A stretch of 36,834 nt of DNA from the NCBI GenBank assembly GCA_035294565.1, contig DATGKR010000196.1, forward strand, positions 1-36,834, written 5' to 3'. Positions within the stretch are counted from its first letter, which is position 1. Every line of letters starts with the position of its first letter. The notes under the pieces were generated by a model that was given only the letters and a program-made list of their open reading frames with translations, ran no database searches and was not told where the DNA came from. Both the position numbers and the translations under genes were made by a program. The stretch comes from DATGKR01 sp035294565. GTDB lineage: Bacteria > Actinomycetota > Acidimicrobiia > Acidimicrobiales > Palsa-688. Of this stretch, positions 1-7,470 are shown piece by piece.

Positions 1-686
1 GCCAGGGCGCCGTCCATCTCCAGGCCCTGCATGGCCATGCTCGGGGCGAAACCCGCCTGGCGGCAGGCGGCCAGCGTCGCGTCGCGCAGGTCGTAGCCGT
101 CCTTGAACATGACGAGCGGGACCTGCTCGAGGTCGGCGACCCTGATCGAGCTCCTCGAAACCAGGGGGTGGTTGCGGTCGACGGCGAGGACCAGCTCCTC
201 CTCGAGGAGCTCGACGGCGCTCACCGTCGGCCGGTCCACCGGCAAGATGACAACGGCGAGGTCCATCTCCCCCTTCTCGAGGCGGTCGACCAGGTCCTGC
301 GAGCCCGCTTCGTGCAGGACGAGCTCGAGGCCGGGATGGGCGGCGTGGAAAGAGGCGAGAACCTCGGGCAGCAGGTTGGTGGTGAGGCTGGGCGTCGCGC
401 CGAGGACCAGCCGGCCGCGGCGCAACCCGAGCAGGTCGCGCACCGCGGCGGCGCCCGCCTCGCAGTCGGCGAGCACCTGGCGCGCCCAGGGCAGGAACAC
501 TTCCCCGGCTCCGGTGAGGCGGACCTCGGCCCGGTCCCGGTGGAAAAGGGCGGCCCCGAGCTCGTGCTCGAGGGCGGCCACGGCGCTGCTTATCGAGGGC
601 TGCGCCACGTGCAGCCGGGCGGCCGCCCTGGTGAAGCGGCGCTCCTCGGCCACGGCCACCACGTAGCGAAGCTGGTGCAGCTGCAT
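1..686 (-). CDS. LysR-family transcriptional regulator (3' end outside window)
   Basis: The minus-strand frame opens with ATG at 686 and runs off the window edge, giving 228 codons without a stop. The N-terminus (MQLHQLRYVVAVAEERRFTR, then AAARLHVAQPSISSAVAALE) is a textbook LysR winged helix-turn-helix over roughly residues 1-60. It is followed by the start of a periplasmic-binding-like effector domain (LVLGATPSLTTNLLPEVL). LysR proteins act as DNA-binding tetramers that typically regulate the divergent neighbour, here the succinate dehydrogenase operon starting 71 nt away. The effector cannot be read from sequence. There is no Shine-Dalgarno; a -10-like TAGGCT (693-698) lies 6 nt before the ATG, suggesting a leaderless mRNA. 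The family is certain; the target is inferred from position. Confidence 0.93.
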   Translation of the reverse strand, partial: MQLHQLRYVVAVAEERRFTRAAARLHVAQPSISSAVAALEHELGAALFHRDRAEVRLTGAGEVFLPWARQVLADCEAGAAAVRDLLGLRRGRLVLGATPSLTTNLLPEVLASFHAAHPGLELVLHEAGSQDLVDRLEKGEMDLAVVILPVDRPTVSAVELLEEELVLAVDRNHPLVSRSSIRVADLEQVPLVMFKDGYDLRDATLAACRQAGFAPSMAMQGLEMDGAL

Positions 687-757
687 AGACGAAGCCTATT
701 GCTGCGAAAGGTAACCCATCCTTTACCTGTCACCGTGCGCCGCTTACGGTGGAGCGC
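687..757. promoter_or_regulatory. Divergent lysR / sdhC promoter region with dyad
   Basis: This gap separates the two divergent start codons. TAGGCT (693-698, minus strand) sits 6 nt before lysR and TACGGT (745-750, plus strand) sits 7 nt before the sdhC ATG, so both look like -10 boxes of leaderless transcripts. Between them lies the interrupted dyad AGGTAA-8 nt-TTACCT (709-728). Its spacing suits a LysR-type operator. The operator role is inferred. Confidence 0.5.
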
Positions 758-1573
758 ATGGCCACGCAGCTAGCCAGCGCGCCCCGCGCCTCGATCAGCG
801 CCCGGACGCTACGCACCGACCGATGGTGGGTCTCGCCCACGATCACCTTCGCCGTGTTGACGGCGTTCGTGGCGTACTCGACGTGGGCGGCGATAATCGG
901 CAGGAACTACTTCTACAAGTGGTACATCTCGCCGTTCTACTCGCCGTGCATCGCCAGCGACTGCACCGCCAAGGGCGCAGGCAACGTGGTGGTACCAGGC
1001 CACACGGTCGCCCACTGGGCGCTGATCCCCCCAGCGTGGACGATAACGCCGGCGATCATCATCCTCATCGTCCCGCTCGGGTTCCGACTCACCTGCTACT
1101 ACTACCGCCGGGCCTACTACCGGGCGTTCTGGCAGTCGCCACCGGCGTGCGCGGTGGCCGAGCCGCACAAGCGCTACACGGGTGAGACCCGCTTCCCGCT
1201 CATCTTGCAGAACGTCCACCGTTACTTCTGGTACCTCGCAGTCCTTTTGAACTGCATCCTCACCTACGACGCCGCCCTCGCCTTCGGTGCCGACACCGGC
1301 GGCCACGTCGGCCTCGGAAGCTTCATACTCCTGATCAACGCCGGCCTGCTTTGGATGTACACCCTCGGGTGCCACTCCTGCCGGCACATCATCGGCGGCC
1401 GGCTCAAGCATTTCTCGAAGCACCCGGTGCGATTCTGGTTCTGGGGTGTCGTTTCCAAGCTGAACGCCCGGCACATGCAGTTCGCCTGGGCGAGCCTCAT
1501 CTGGGTGGCGCTGACCGACATGTACGTCCGGCTGGCCGCGGCCGGCTGGATCGGCCACGGAAGGTGGATATAG
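758..1573 (+). CDS. sdhC: Succinate dehydrogenase membrane anchor, mycobacterial Sdh1 type
   Basis: This 271-residue membrane subunit anchors the SdhA-SdhB catalytic pair and passes electrons to menaquinone. About five hydrophobic segments are visible (near 28-48, 95-113, 155-175, 187-204, 240-258). It resembles the single-subunit anchor of the mycobacterial Sdh1 operon in length and gene order, not the short SdhC/SdhD pair. Residues 205-210 read C-H-S-C-R-H at a membrane boundary, with further histidines at 154 and 239. In mycobacterial Sdh1, as I recall, the anchor carries a membrane-embedded Rieske-type 2Fe-2S cluster, so these residues are candidate ligands. I chose ATG 758 because TACGGT lies 7 nt upstream and GGTGGAG also precedes it; an in-frame GTG at 749 would overlap that box. 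It is the first gene of sdhCAB. Confidence 0.88.
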   Translation: MATQLASAPRASISARTLRTDRWWVSPTITFAVLTAFVAYSTWAAIIGRNYFYKWYISPFYSPCIASDCTAKGAGNVVVPGHTVAHWALIPPAWTITPAIIILIVPLGFRLTCYYYRRAYYRAFWQSPPACAVAEPHKRYTGETRFPLILQNVHRYFWYLAVLLNCILTYDAALAFGADTGGHVGLGSFILLINAGLLWMYTLGCHSCRHIIGGRLKHFSKHPVRFWFWGVVSKLNARHMQFAWASLIWVALTDMYVRLAAAGWIGHGRWI

Positions 1574-3376
1574 ATGACCGAGGTCGAACGGCACTCCTAC
1601 GACGTGGTGGTGATCGGCGCCGGCGGCGCCGGCCTTCGAGCCGCCATCGCAGCCCACGAGGCGGGCGCGAAGACGGCGGTGATATGCAAGAGCCTGCTGG
1701 GCAAGGCTCACACGGTCATGGCCGAGGGCGGGATAGCGGCCGCCATGGGCAACGTCTGGCCGGAGGACAACTGGCAGGTCCACTTCCGCGACACCATGCG
1801 CGGCGGCAAGCTCCTCAACCACTGGCGCATGGCGGAGCTGCACGCCAAGGAGGCGCCGGACCGCGTGTGGGAGCTCGAGCAGTGGGGCGCCCTCTTCGAC
1901 CGGACCCCCGAGGGGCTGATCAGCCAGCGCGACTTCGGGGGGCACCGCTACGCCCGCCTCGCCCACGTGGGCGACAGGACCGGCCTGGAGATGATCCGCA
2001 CCCTCCAGCAGCGGACCGTCGCCCTGGGCGTCGACGTGTACATGGAGTGCACCGTCACGCACCTCATGAACAGCGGCGGGCGCATCGCAGGGGCGTTCGG
2101 CTACTGGCGGGAGAGCGGTCGCTTCGTCCTCTTCGAGTCCCCGGCCGTCATCCTGGCGACAGGCGGCATCGGCAAGTCCTGGAAGGTCACGTCCAACTCC
2201 TGGGAGTACACCGGCGACGGCCACGCCCTCGCCATGAGGGCCGGGGCGGGCCTGGTCAACATGGAGTTCGTCCAGTTCCACCCCACGGGGATGGTCTGGC
2301 CTCCGTCGGTGCGCGGCATCCTGGTCACCGAATCGGTCCGCGGCGACGGGGGGGTGCTCAAGAACTCCGAGGGCGAGCGGTTCATGTTCAACTACATCCC
2401 AGAGTTCTTCAAGGCGGAGACCGCCGACAACATCGAAGAAGCGGACCGCTGGTACGACGACAAGGCCAACAACCGCCGCCCGCCAGAGCTGCTCCCCCGC
2501 GACGAGGTGGCGAGAGCCATCAACTCGGAGATCAAAGCGGGCCGCGGCTCCCCCCACGGCGGCGTGTTCCTCGACATCGCCAGCCGCCGCAGCCCCGAGT
2601 TCATCAAGCGCCGGCTGCCCTCCATGTACCACCAGTTCAAGGAGCTCGCCGGGGTCGACATCACCAAGGAGCCGATGGAGATCGGCCCGACCTGCCACTA
2701 CGTGATGGGCGGCGTGGAGGTGGACCCCGACAGCGCCTCTTCGACGGTGCCCGGCCTCTACGCCGCCGGGGAGGTGGCAGGCGGCATGCACGGCTCGAAC
2801 CGTCTCGGCGGCAACTCGCTCGGGGACCTGCTCGTCTTCGGCAAGAGGGCGGGGGAGCACGCGGCCGCCTACGCCGCCGGCCTGCGCCACTCGCCGCCCC
2901 AGGTCGCCGAGGAGGACGTCGACGCCGCGGCGGCCGAAGCGCTGGCCCCGTTCGAGACCGAAGGGGGCGAGAACCCCTACACGGTCCACCAGGACCTTCA
3001 GAAGGTCATGCAGGACCTGGTGGGGATCATCCGCAAGGAGGAGGAGCTCTCGTCGGCCATCAAGGAGATCGACGCCCTGCGCCGCCGCGTCGCCAACCTG
3101 AGCGTCGAGGGCAACCGCCAGTACAACCCGGGCTGGAACCTCGCCCTCGACCTTCGCAACATGCTCCTCGTCTCCGAGGCGGTGGCGAAGGCGGCGCTGG
3201 AACGCAAGGAGAGCCGCGGAGGCCACACCCGCGACGACTACCCGACGACCGACTACGACTTCTGGGGCAAGATCAACCTGGTGTGCGAGCTCGCCGTCTC
3301 CGGCGAAGTGACCGTCCGCCAGCAGCCCCTCCCCCAACCGCCGCCCGAGCTGGCGGCCCTGCTGGAGGACCACTGA
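1574..3376 (+). CDS. sdhA: Succinate dehydrogenase flavoprotein subunit
   Basis: This 600-residue flavoprotein oxidises succinate to fumarate in the TCA cycle. The N-terminal dinucleotide-binding motif GAGGAG is at 15-20. His46, in AHTVMAEGGIAAA, matches the histidine that binds FAD covalently in this family. The catalytic core (QFHPTGMVWPPSVRGILVTE) and the C-terminal FAD-binding stretch (GLYAAGEVAGGMHGSNRLGG) are intact. Its start codon directly abuts the sdhC stop with no spacer, and sdhB follows after 2 nt, so the three genes form one operon. Length is normal. Fumarate reductase activity cannot be excluded from sequence alone, but the Sdh1-like operon favours succinate oxidation. Confidence 0.96.
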   Translation: MTEVERHSYDVVVIGAGGAGLRAAIAAHEAGAKTAVICKSLLGKAHTVMAEGGIAAAMGNVWPEDNWQVHFRDTMRGGKLLNHWRMAELHAKEAPDRVWELEQWGALFDRTPEGLISQRDFGGHRYARLAHVGDRTGLEMIRTLQQRTVALGVDVYMECTVTHLMNSGGRIAGAFGYWRESGRFVLFESPAVILATGGIGKSWKVTSNSWEYTGDGHALAMRAGAGLVNMEFVQFHPTGMVWPPSVRGILVTESVRGDGGVLKNSEGERFMFNYIPEFFKAETADNIEEADRWYDDKANNRRPPELLPRDEVARAINSEIKAGRGSPHGGVFLDIASRRSPEFIKRRLPSMYHQFKELAGVDITKEPMEIGPTCHYVMGGVEVDPDSASSTVPGLYAAGEVAGGMHGSNRLGGNSLGDLLVFGKRAGEHAAAYAAGLRHSPPQVAEEDVDAAAAEALAPFETEGGENPYTVHQDLQKVMQDLVGIIRKEEELSSAIKEIDALRRRVANLSVEGNRQYNPGWNLALDLRNMLLVSEAVAKAALERKESRGGHTRDDYPTTDYDFWGKINLVCELAVSGEVTVRQQPLPQPPPELAALLEDH

Positions 3377-3378
3377 AC

Positions 3379-4119
3379 ATGGGCTACGACCTTCACATGC
3401 GGATCTGGCGAGGCGACGCCTCCGGCGGCGACCTGGCCGACTTCACCGTCCCCGTCGACGAGGGCGAGGTGGTGCTCGACGCCGTGCACCACGTGCAGGC
3501 GATGCGCGCCGGCGACCTGTCGGTACGCTGGAACTGCAAGGCCGGCAAGTGCGGGTCCTGCTCGGCGGAGGTCAACGGCCGCCCGCGGCTGATGTGCATG
3601 ACCCGCCTGTCGGACTTCCCCCGCGACGAGCCGATCACCATCACCCCTCTGCGCACCTTCCCGGTCATCAAGGACCTGGTCACCGACGTCGCCTTCAACT
3701 ACGAGAAGGCCAAGGAGGTCCCCGCCTTCACGCCGAGCGCCGAGCAGCCGCAGGCGCCGTTCCGCATGGCCCAGGTGGACGTGGAGCGCTCCCAGGAGTT
3801 CCGCAAGTGCATCGAGTGCTGGCTCTGCCAGAACACCTGCCACGTGATCAGGGACCACGAGGAGAACAAGGCGGTCTTCGCCGGCCCACGCTTCTTCATC
3901 CGCTACGCCGAGCTCGACATGCACCCCAACGACGGGCTGGACCGGCGCCGGACGCTCCAGGACGAACGCGGCCTCGGCTACTGCAACATCACCAAATGCT
4001 GCACCGAGGTATGCCCTGAGGGCATCAAGATCACCGACAACGCGATCATCCCGATGAAGGAGAGGGCGGTCGACGCCAAGTACGACCCCGTGTTCTTCTG
4101 GAGGAGGCCTCCGCGCTAG
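3379..4119 (+). CDS. sdhB: Succinate dehydrogenase iron-sulfur subunit
   Basis: This 246-residue protein carries electrons from SdhA FAD to the membrane anchor. The N-terminal ferredoxin domain has the 2Fe-2S cysteines C53, C58, C61 and C73 (CKAGKCGSC and the later MCM). The C-terminal domain carries the remaining cluster ligands in CIECWLCQNTC (144-154) and YCNITKCCTEVCPEGI (from 201). ATG 3379 was chosen because it lies 2 nt after the sdhA stop and gives the expected family N-terminus, although the frame is open much further upstream. It is the last gene of the operon; the tRNA genes begin 20 nt downstream. Confidence 0.96.
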   Translation: MGYDLHMRIWRGDASGGDLADFTVPVDEGEVVLDAVHHVQAMRAGDLSVRWNCKAGKCGSCSAEVNGRPRLMCMTRLSDFPRDEPITITPLRTFPVIKDLVTDVAFNYEKAKEVPAFTPSAEQPQAPFRMAQVDVERSQEFRKCIECWLCQNTCHVIRDHEENKAVFAGPRFFIRYAELDMHPNDGLDRRRTLQDERGLGYCNITKCCTEVCPEGIKITDNAIIPMKERAVDAKYDPVFFWRRPPR

Positions 4120-4139
4120 AGTGTCCCGCTCAGCGCTCT

Positions 4140-4214
4140 GGTCCTGTGGTGCAGTTTGGAGTGCACGCCGGCCTGTCAAGCCGGAGGCCGCGGGTTCAAA
4201 TCCCGTCAGGACCG
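4140..4214 (+). tRNA. tRNA-Asp (GTC)
   Basis: A full cloverleaf is visible. The acceptor stem is GGTCCTG/CAGGACC, the D stem GTGC/GCAC, the anticodon stem CCGGC/GCCGG with loop CTGTCAA (anticodon GTC), and the T stem GCGGG/CCCGT with loop TTCAAAT. The discriminator is G. No CCA is encoded. Confidence 0.97.
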
Positions 4215-4215
4215 C

Positions 4216-4291
4216 GGTCGGATAGCTCAGTTGGTAGAGCACGCGCCTGAAAAGCGCGGGGTCGCCGGATCGACGCCGGCTCCGACCACCA
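4216..4291 (+). tRNA. tRNA-Phe (GAA), CCA encoded
   Basis: The cloverleaf has acceptor GGTCGGA/TCCGACC, D stem GCTC/GAGC, anticodon stem CGCGC/GCGCG with loop CTGAAAA (anticodon GAA), T stem GCCGG/CCGGC, discriminator A and an encoded CCA (4289-4291). It follows tRNA-Asp after 1 nt, so the two are probably co-transcribed. The T loop reads ATCGACG, with A instead of the usual T at position 54. Confidence 0.97.
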
Positions 4292-4342
4292 CCCGCCACG
4301 GGAAGACATCGGCCGGGCGGCGGACGCCGAAGCGCTTCGAAG

Positions 4343-4897
4343 CTACGGGCGTTTCAGCAGAACAGTGTCACCCCGCCTGACCACACCTGGTCTGTGGACC
4401 CGGGCGTTGCGGCCGCGCAGGTTGAGGACGGCCCCCTCCCCGGTGTTGACGAAGCGCAGAGCGTCGGCGCCGAAGCGGGCAGCGAACTTGGCGCAGCCCC
4501 GGTGCGGCTTGGCGGTCACCTCGACGAGGGCCGAGCCGATTTCCAGCAGGCTGCCCGCCGGCATGTTGTCCCAGCTCAGATCCATGTCAACGTAAAGCTG
4601 GTCGCCGGCCAGCGCCCAGCGTTCGGGGGAACCGGCGACCAGGGCGATCAGCCGCGAGTTGACCACGGTCAGCTGGGCGTCGGGGTTGGGGGAGCCGTCG
4701 GGGGTGCTGGTCGAGGGACGCTCGATCCACGTGTCGCCGACCAAACCCACCTCCAGGTCCAGCTCGGCTTCGTCCAGGACCTCCCGGGCGTCAACCGCCG
4801 GTCGGCGGACGACCAGCTCCAGCGTGCCGGCGTCGCGCGGCGAGCTGCGGATGTGCTCGAGGCCCGCCTCGAGGGCGGATACGGTCAGGTGCTCCAC
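4343..4897 (-). CDS. MOSC domain protein
   Basis: This 184-residue protein looks like a stand-alone MOSC domain (molybdenum cofactor sulfurase C-terminal). The family binds sulfur or molybdenum-cofactor ligands through one conserved cysteine. Here Cys135, in KPHRGCAKFAARFG, is the likely residue, followed by the typical NTGEGAVLNLRGRNARV segment. An upstream GDTWIERPS stretch also fits the family. The substrate is unknown. The start is GTG 4897; CAGACT (plus-strand 4904-4909) lies 6 nt upstream and could be the -10 of a leaderless mRNA. It is divergent from the dehydrogenase gene at 4946, and its 3' end faces the tRNA pair. Confidence 0.85.
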   Translation of the reverse strand: MEHLTVSALEAGLEHIRSSPRDAGTLELVVRRPAVDAREVLDEAELDLEVGLVGDTWIERPSTSTPDGSPNPDAQLTVVNSRLIALVAGSPERWALAGDQLYVDMDLSWDNMPAGSLLEIGSALVEVTAKPHRGCAKFAARFGADALRFVNTGEGAVLNLRGRNARVHRPGVVRRGDTVLLKRP

Positions 4898-4945
4898 CCG
4901 ACGAGTCTGGCAGAGCAGCGGGGAGCTTGGGGTAGCTTTGAGGGC
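4898..4945. promoter_or_regulatory. Divergent promoter, MOSC gene / short-chain dehydrogenase
   Basis: In this 48-nt gap, TAGCTT (4933-4938, plus) lies 7 nt before the GTG at 4946, and CAGACT (4904-4909, minus) lies 6 nt before the GTG at 4897. Neither start has a well-placed Shine-Dalgarno, so both are candidate leaderless promoters. Confidence 0.45.
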
Positions 4946-5770
4946 GTGCCGACCACCGCCATCGTGACCGGCGCGACGAGGGGGATCGGCCGGGGGGTGG
5001 TGGAGGCGCTGGTGGCCTCAGGAGCGCGGGTCGGCTGCATCGCCCGCTCGGCGGACGACCTGGCCGAGCTGAGCGCGGCCGTGGCGGCTCCGGGCATCGT
5101 CGAGGTCGCCGCTGCGGACCTCTCGCGCAGGGACGAGGCGGAGGAGGCGGTGAGGACCCTCGCCGAGGCTCTCGGCCCGGTCGACCTGCTGGTCAACAAC
5201 GCCGGGGTCGGCCTCTACGGACCGGTCCTCGACCTCGACCCGGAGGAAGCGGAGCGCCTGATCAGGATCAACTACCTCAGCGTTGTCTACACGACGGGAG
5301 CGGTCCTGCCCGCCATGGCGGAGAGGCGATCCGGCCACATCGTGAACGTGGCCTCGATCGCCGGCAGGCTGGGGGCGCCGTTCGAAGCCGCCTACTCCGC
5401 GTCGAAGTTCGCCGTCGTCGGCTTCAGCGAGGCGCTGGCCGTCGAGGCGGCGGCTCTCGGCGTGCGGGTGTCGGTGGTCAACCCCGGCCCGGTCGACACC
5501 GAGTTCTTCGCCAGGCGGGGGCATCCCTACGAGCGGGAGAGCCCCAAGCCGATCGCCGTGGCCGAGGCGGTGGCTGCAGTGCTCGCGGCCATCGCCAGCG
5601 GCAGGTTCGAGACCACGGTCCCGGCCTCGCTGAAGATGGCCCGCCTCACCCGGGCGCTGCTGCCCCGGCTCTACTTTCTCGGAGTCCGCCGCGCCTTCCG
5701 CCCCGAACTGTCGACCCTCGCCTGTCGCGCCGAGGCGGCGGTCAACGGGGCGCGCCGCGCCACATCCTGA
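4946..5770 (+). CDS. Short-chain dehydrogenase/reductase
   Basis: This 274-residue classical SDR is expected to be an NAD(P)-dependent oxidoreductase. The cofactor motif TGATRGIG is at 8-15, NNAG at 84-87, catalytic Ser137, and Tyr150-x3-Lys154 (YSASK). A basic residue after the second strand (CIARSADD) hints at NADP(H) preference. The long C-terminal tail with basic and hydrophobic residues (MARLTRALLPRLYFLG) resembles lipid-handling SDRs, but the substrate is not recognisable. GTG 4946 is chosen because it directly precedes the first Rossmann strand; the frame is open upstream but antisense to the MOSC gene. Its 3' end overlaps the convergent thioesterase gene by 29 nt. Confidence 0.93.
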   Translation: MPTTAIVTGATRGIGRGVVEALVASGARVGCIARSADDLAELSAAVAAPGIVEVAAADLSRRDEAEEAVRTLAEALGPVDLLVNNAGVGLYGPVLDLDPEEAERLIRINYLSVVYTTGAVLPAMAERRSGHIVNVASIAGRLGAPFEAAYSASKFAVVGFSEALAVEAAALGVRVSVVNPGPVDTEFFARRGHPYERESPKPIAVAEAVAAVLAAIASGRFETTVPASLKMARLTRALLPRLYFLGVRRAFRPELSTLACRAEAAVNGARRATS

Positions 5771-6554
5771 CGATCGTCGACTGGCTCGCCGTCGCCAGGA
5801 GCTCGCCGGTCTCCGACCACAGGTGCACGTCGCCGTGGCCGAACCCGTTGCGAACCTGGTGGACCCGCACGTCGAGCAGCACCCACTCGGTCTGGACCTG
5901 CTGGCCGATGCGGAGCGTGTTGTCCAGGCTGTTCCCTCCTGCGGGCAGGCCCAGCGCCTGTCCGATGCCGAACGGCACGTAGTCGCCGAGTATCGCCAGC
6001 GACGCCGACGACATGTCGAGCACGTCGGGCAGCTTCGCCCACAGCGACGAGCGGCCGCCGGGCATGCCGGGCCCGGGCAGCTGGTCGAGGGATCTCGCCC
6101 TGGCGAGCCTCACGTCCAGGCGGTCCGGGAGGCTGTCGCCGCTGGTGGCCAGCCGGTGTACCCGCCGGGCGCAGCTTCGAGGAGGGGGGACGTCGGGCAT
6201 CTCAGCCCACGTGCCCTGCAGATCCATGGGACGCCTACCGAGGGCGGCGTTGACGGTGAGAACCTCGCGGTCGGCGACGTGGCCGACCACCCTCGCCTGG
6301 GTTACCTGGTGGCCGGCGACGGCGACGACCACGTCCAGGTCGAGCACCTCGGGTGGCCGGGCGTAGGAGAGGTACTGGGCGCTCGCCCACACGAGCGGCC
6401 GGCCGGTGGTCCCCTCAAGGGCGGCGATCGCCGCCCCCAGCCCGCAGCCGCCGAAGAGGAAGCCGCCCGGGGTGCAGATGCCCGGGGACACCGGCAGCAC
6501 CCAACGGTAGGGGTTGTGGGTGGGGGCGAGCCCCAGGAACGTTCGGGCGTCCAC
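5742..6554 (-). CDS. Acyl-CoA thioesterase-like double-hotdog protein
   Basis: This 270-residue protein resembles TesB/thioesterase-superfamily enzymes that hydrolyse acyl-CoA. The N-terminal half contains GGFLFGGCGLGAAIAALE and RPLVWASAQYLSYARPPEV, typical of the first hotdog. The C-terminal half ends with NSLDNTLRIGQ and GFGHGDVHLWSETGELLATA, typical of the second. The nearby acyl-CoA dehydrogenase suggests a fatty-acid or lipid degradation setting, although the cyclase gene lies between them. The start is GTG 6554; TACCAT (6564-6569) 9 nt upstream may be its -10. Exact substrate length class is unknown. Confidence 0.8.
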   Translation of the reverse strand: MDARTFLGLAPTHNPYRWVLPVSPGICTPGGFLFGGCGLGAAIAALEGTTGRPLVWASAQYLSYARPPEVLDLDVVVAVAGHQVTQARVVGHVADREVLTVNAALGRRPMDLQGTWAEMPDVPPPRSCARRVHRLATSGDSLPDRLDVRLARARSLDQLPGPGMPGGRSSLWAKLPDVLDMSSASLAILGDYVPFGIGQALGLPAGGNSLDNTLRIGQQVQTEWVLLDVRVHQVRNGFGHGDVHLWSETGELLATASQSTIVRMWRGAPR

Positions 6555-6603
6555 GGAGCGGCGATGGTAACCGGCCCCGCTCCACCCCCGCCGGGAGCGG
6601 CTC

Positions 6604-7422
6604 TCAGCCCTCCGCCGCGGCGAGGTCGACGAGCGTGACCCGCCCGTCCAGCCCCTTCAGCCGCCGGGACCTGCTCCTGCCGTAGGACACCCCGGCGGTC
6701 CCTCCGGCCTCGGCCACAGCCTCCTCGGTGGCGAGGGCCTGGCCTCCCCGGGCGGTCTCGGCGACGCGGGCGGCGACGTTGACGGCGTGGCCGATGACGT
6801 CGTCGTGGCTCACTATCGCCTCCCCCACGTGCACCCCCGCGCGCAGGCGCAGCGGCTCGGGGGCCGTTTCGAGCAGGGCGACCGCCGCCCGCACGCCTCC
6901 CTGGGCGTCGTGGAAGGTGCAGAGCAGCCCGTCCCCGATCCTCTTCACGATCCGGCCCCCTTCGCGCCGCACGACCGGCCCCGCCAGCCGGTGATGTTCG
7001 CGCAGGACCTCCAAAGCGGCGTCGTCGCCGTGCTGGGCGGTGAAGCTGGTGAACCCCTCCAGATCGGTGAAGACGACCGTGAGGCGCTCGGCCCTGCCCG
7101 ACGCGGGCGATAGCCTGCTGGCGAGCAGCTGCGCCGCGCCCAGCCCGAGGGTGGAGAGTCGCGAAGGGCGAGTCTCGACGGCCTTCTCCCAGAACCGCTC
7201 CAGGACCTCCACCGGGCCCACCGACGTGACGCGCGCGCCGACCGGGTCGTCCAGCCACCGCCGGTCGACGAGGCCCATCTCCAGGGCCACCTGCGCCGCC
7301 TCGGGGTCCTGGCGGATCACCTCGGCGGCCTTGCGGGCGAGGCGCCGGCGGGCGGCGCCTATGGCCACCTCCCCGGCCCGCCGGGCGCTGGCTATCTCGC
7401 TCCGGCCCGAGGGTCCGCTCAC
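6604..7422 (-). CDS. Class III adenylate/guanylate cyclase
   Basis: This 272-residue soluble protein has an N-terminal alpha-helical region of about 110 residues followed by a CHD cyclase domain. The metal-binding Asp120 lies in VVFTDLEGFTSF. GRIVKRIGDGLLCTF holds Lys160, the usual adenine-recognition position, and the second metal Asp164. DVIGHAVNVAARV holds Asp208 and the transition-state pair Asn215 and Arg219. All catalytic positions look intact, so it is probably an active adenylate cyclase. No membrane segment or HAMP is visible. An in-frame TTG at 7431 extends the protein by 3 residues, but TAGCTT (7430-7435) lies 7 nt before GTG 7422, favouring the latter as a leaderless start. Confidence 0.9.
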   Translation of the reverse strand: MSGPSGRSEIASARRAGEVAIGAARRRLARKAAEVIRQDPEAAQVALEMGLVDRRWLDDPVGARVTSVGPVEVLERFWEKAVETRPSRLSTLGLGAAQLLASRLSPASGRAERLTVVFTDLEGFTSFTAQHGDDAALEVLREHHRLAGPVVRREGGRIVKRIGDGLLCTFHDAQGGVRAAVALLETAPEPLRLRAGVHVGEAIVSHDDVIGHAVNVAARVAETARGGQALATEEAVAEAGGTAGVSYGRSRSRRLKGLDGRVTLVDLAAAEG

Positions 7423-7470
7423 GGCGCTCAAGCTACCCCGGGGATGCCCTCTGCCCAGCGGCGACCCTTG

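Noticed and set aside
809..3373. 854-codon open frame on the minus strand across sdhC and sdhA
   Set aside because: It is a GC-rich antisense shadow: its translation is low-complexity Val/Gly/Arg/His-rich with no domain, while the plus-strand frames encode clear Sdh subunits.
4328..4339. Palindrome CGAAGCGCTTCG as a tRNA terminator
   Set aside because: It is a loopless 12-bp palindrome with no T-run, too weak to call a terminator.
4156..4380. Short open frame across both tRNA genes
   Set aside because: It is explained entirely by the two cloverleaf tRNAs.
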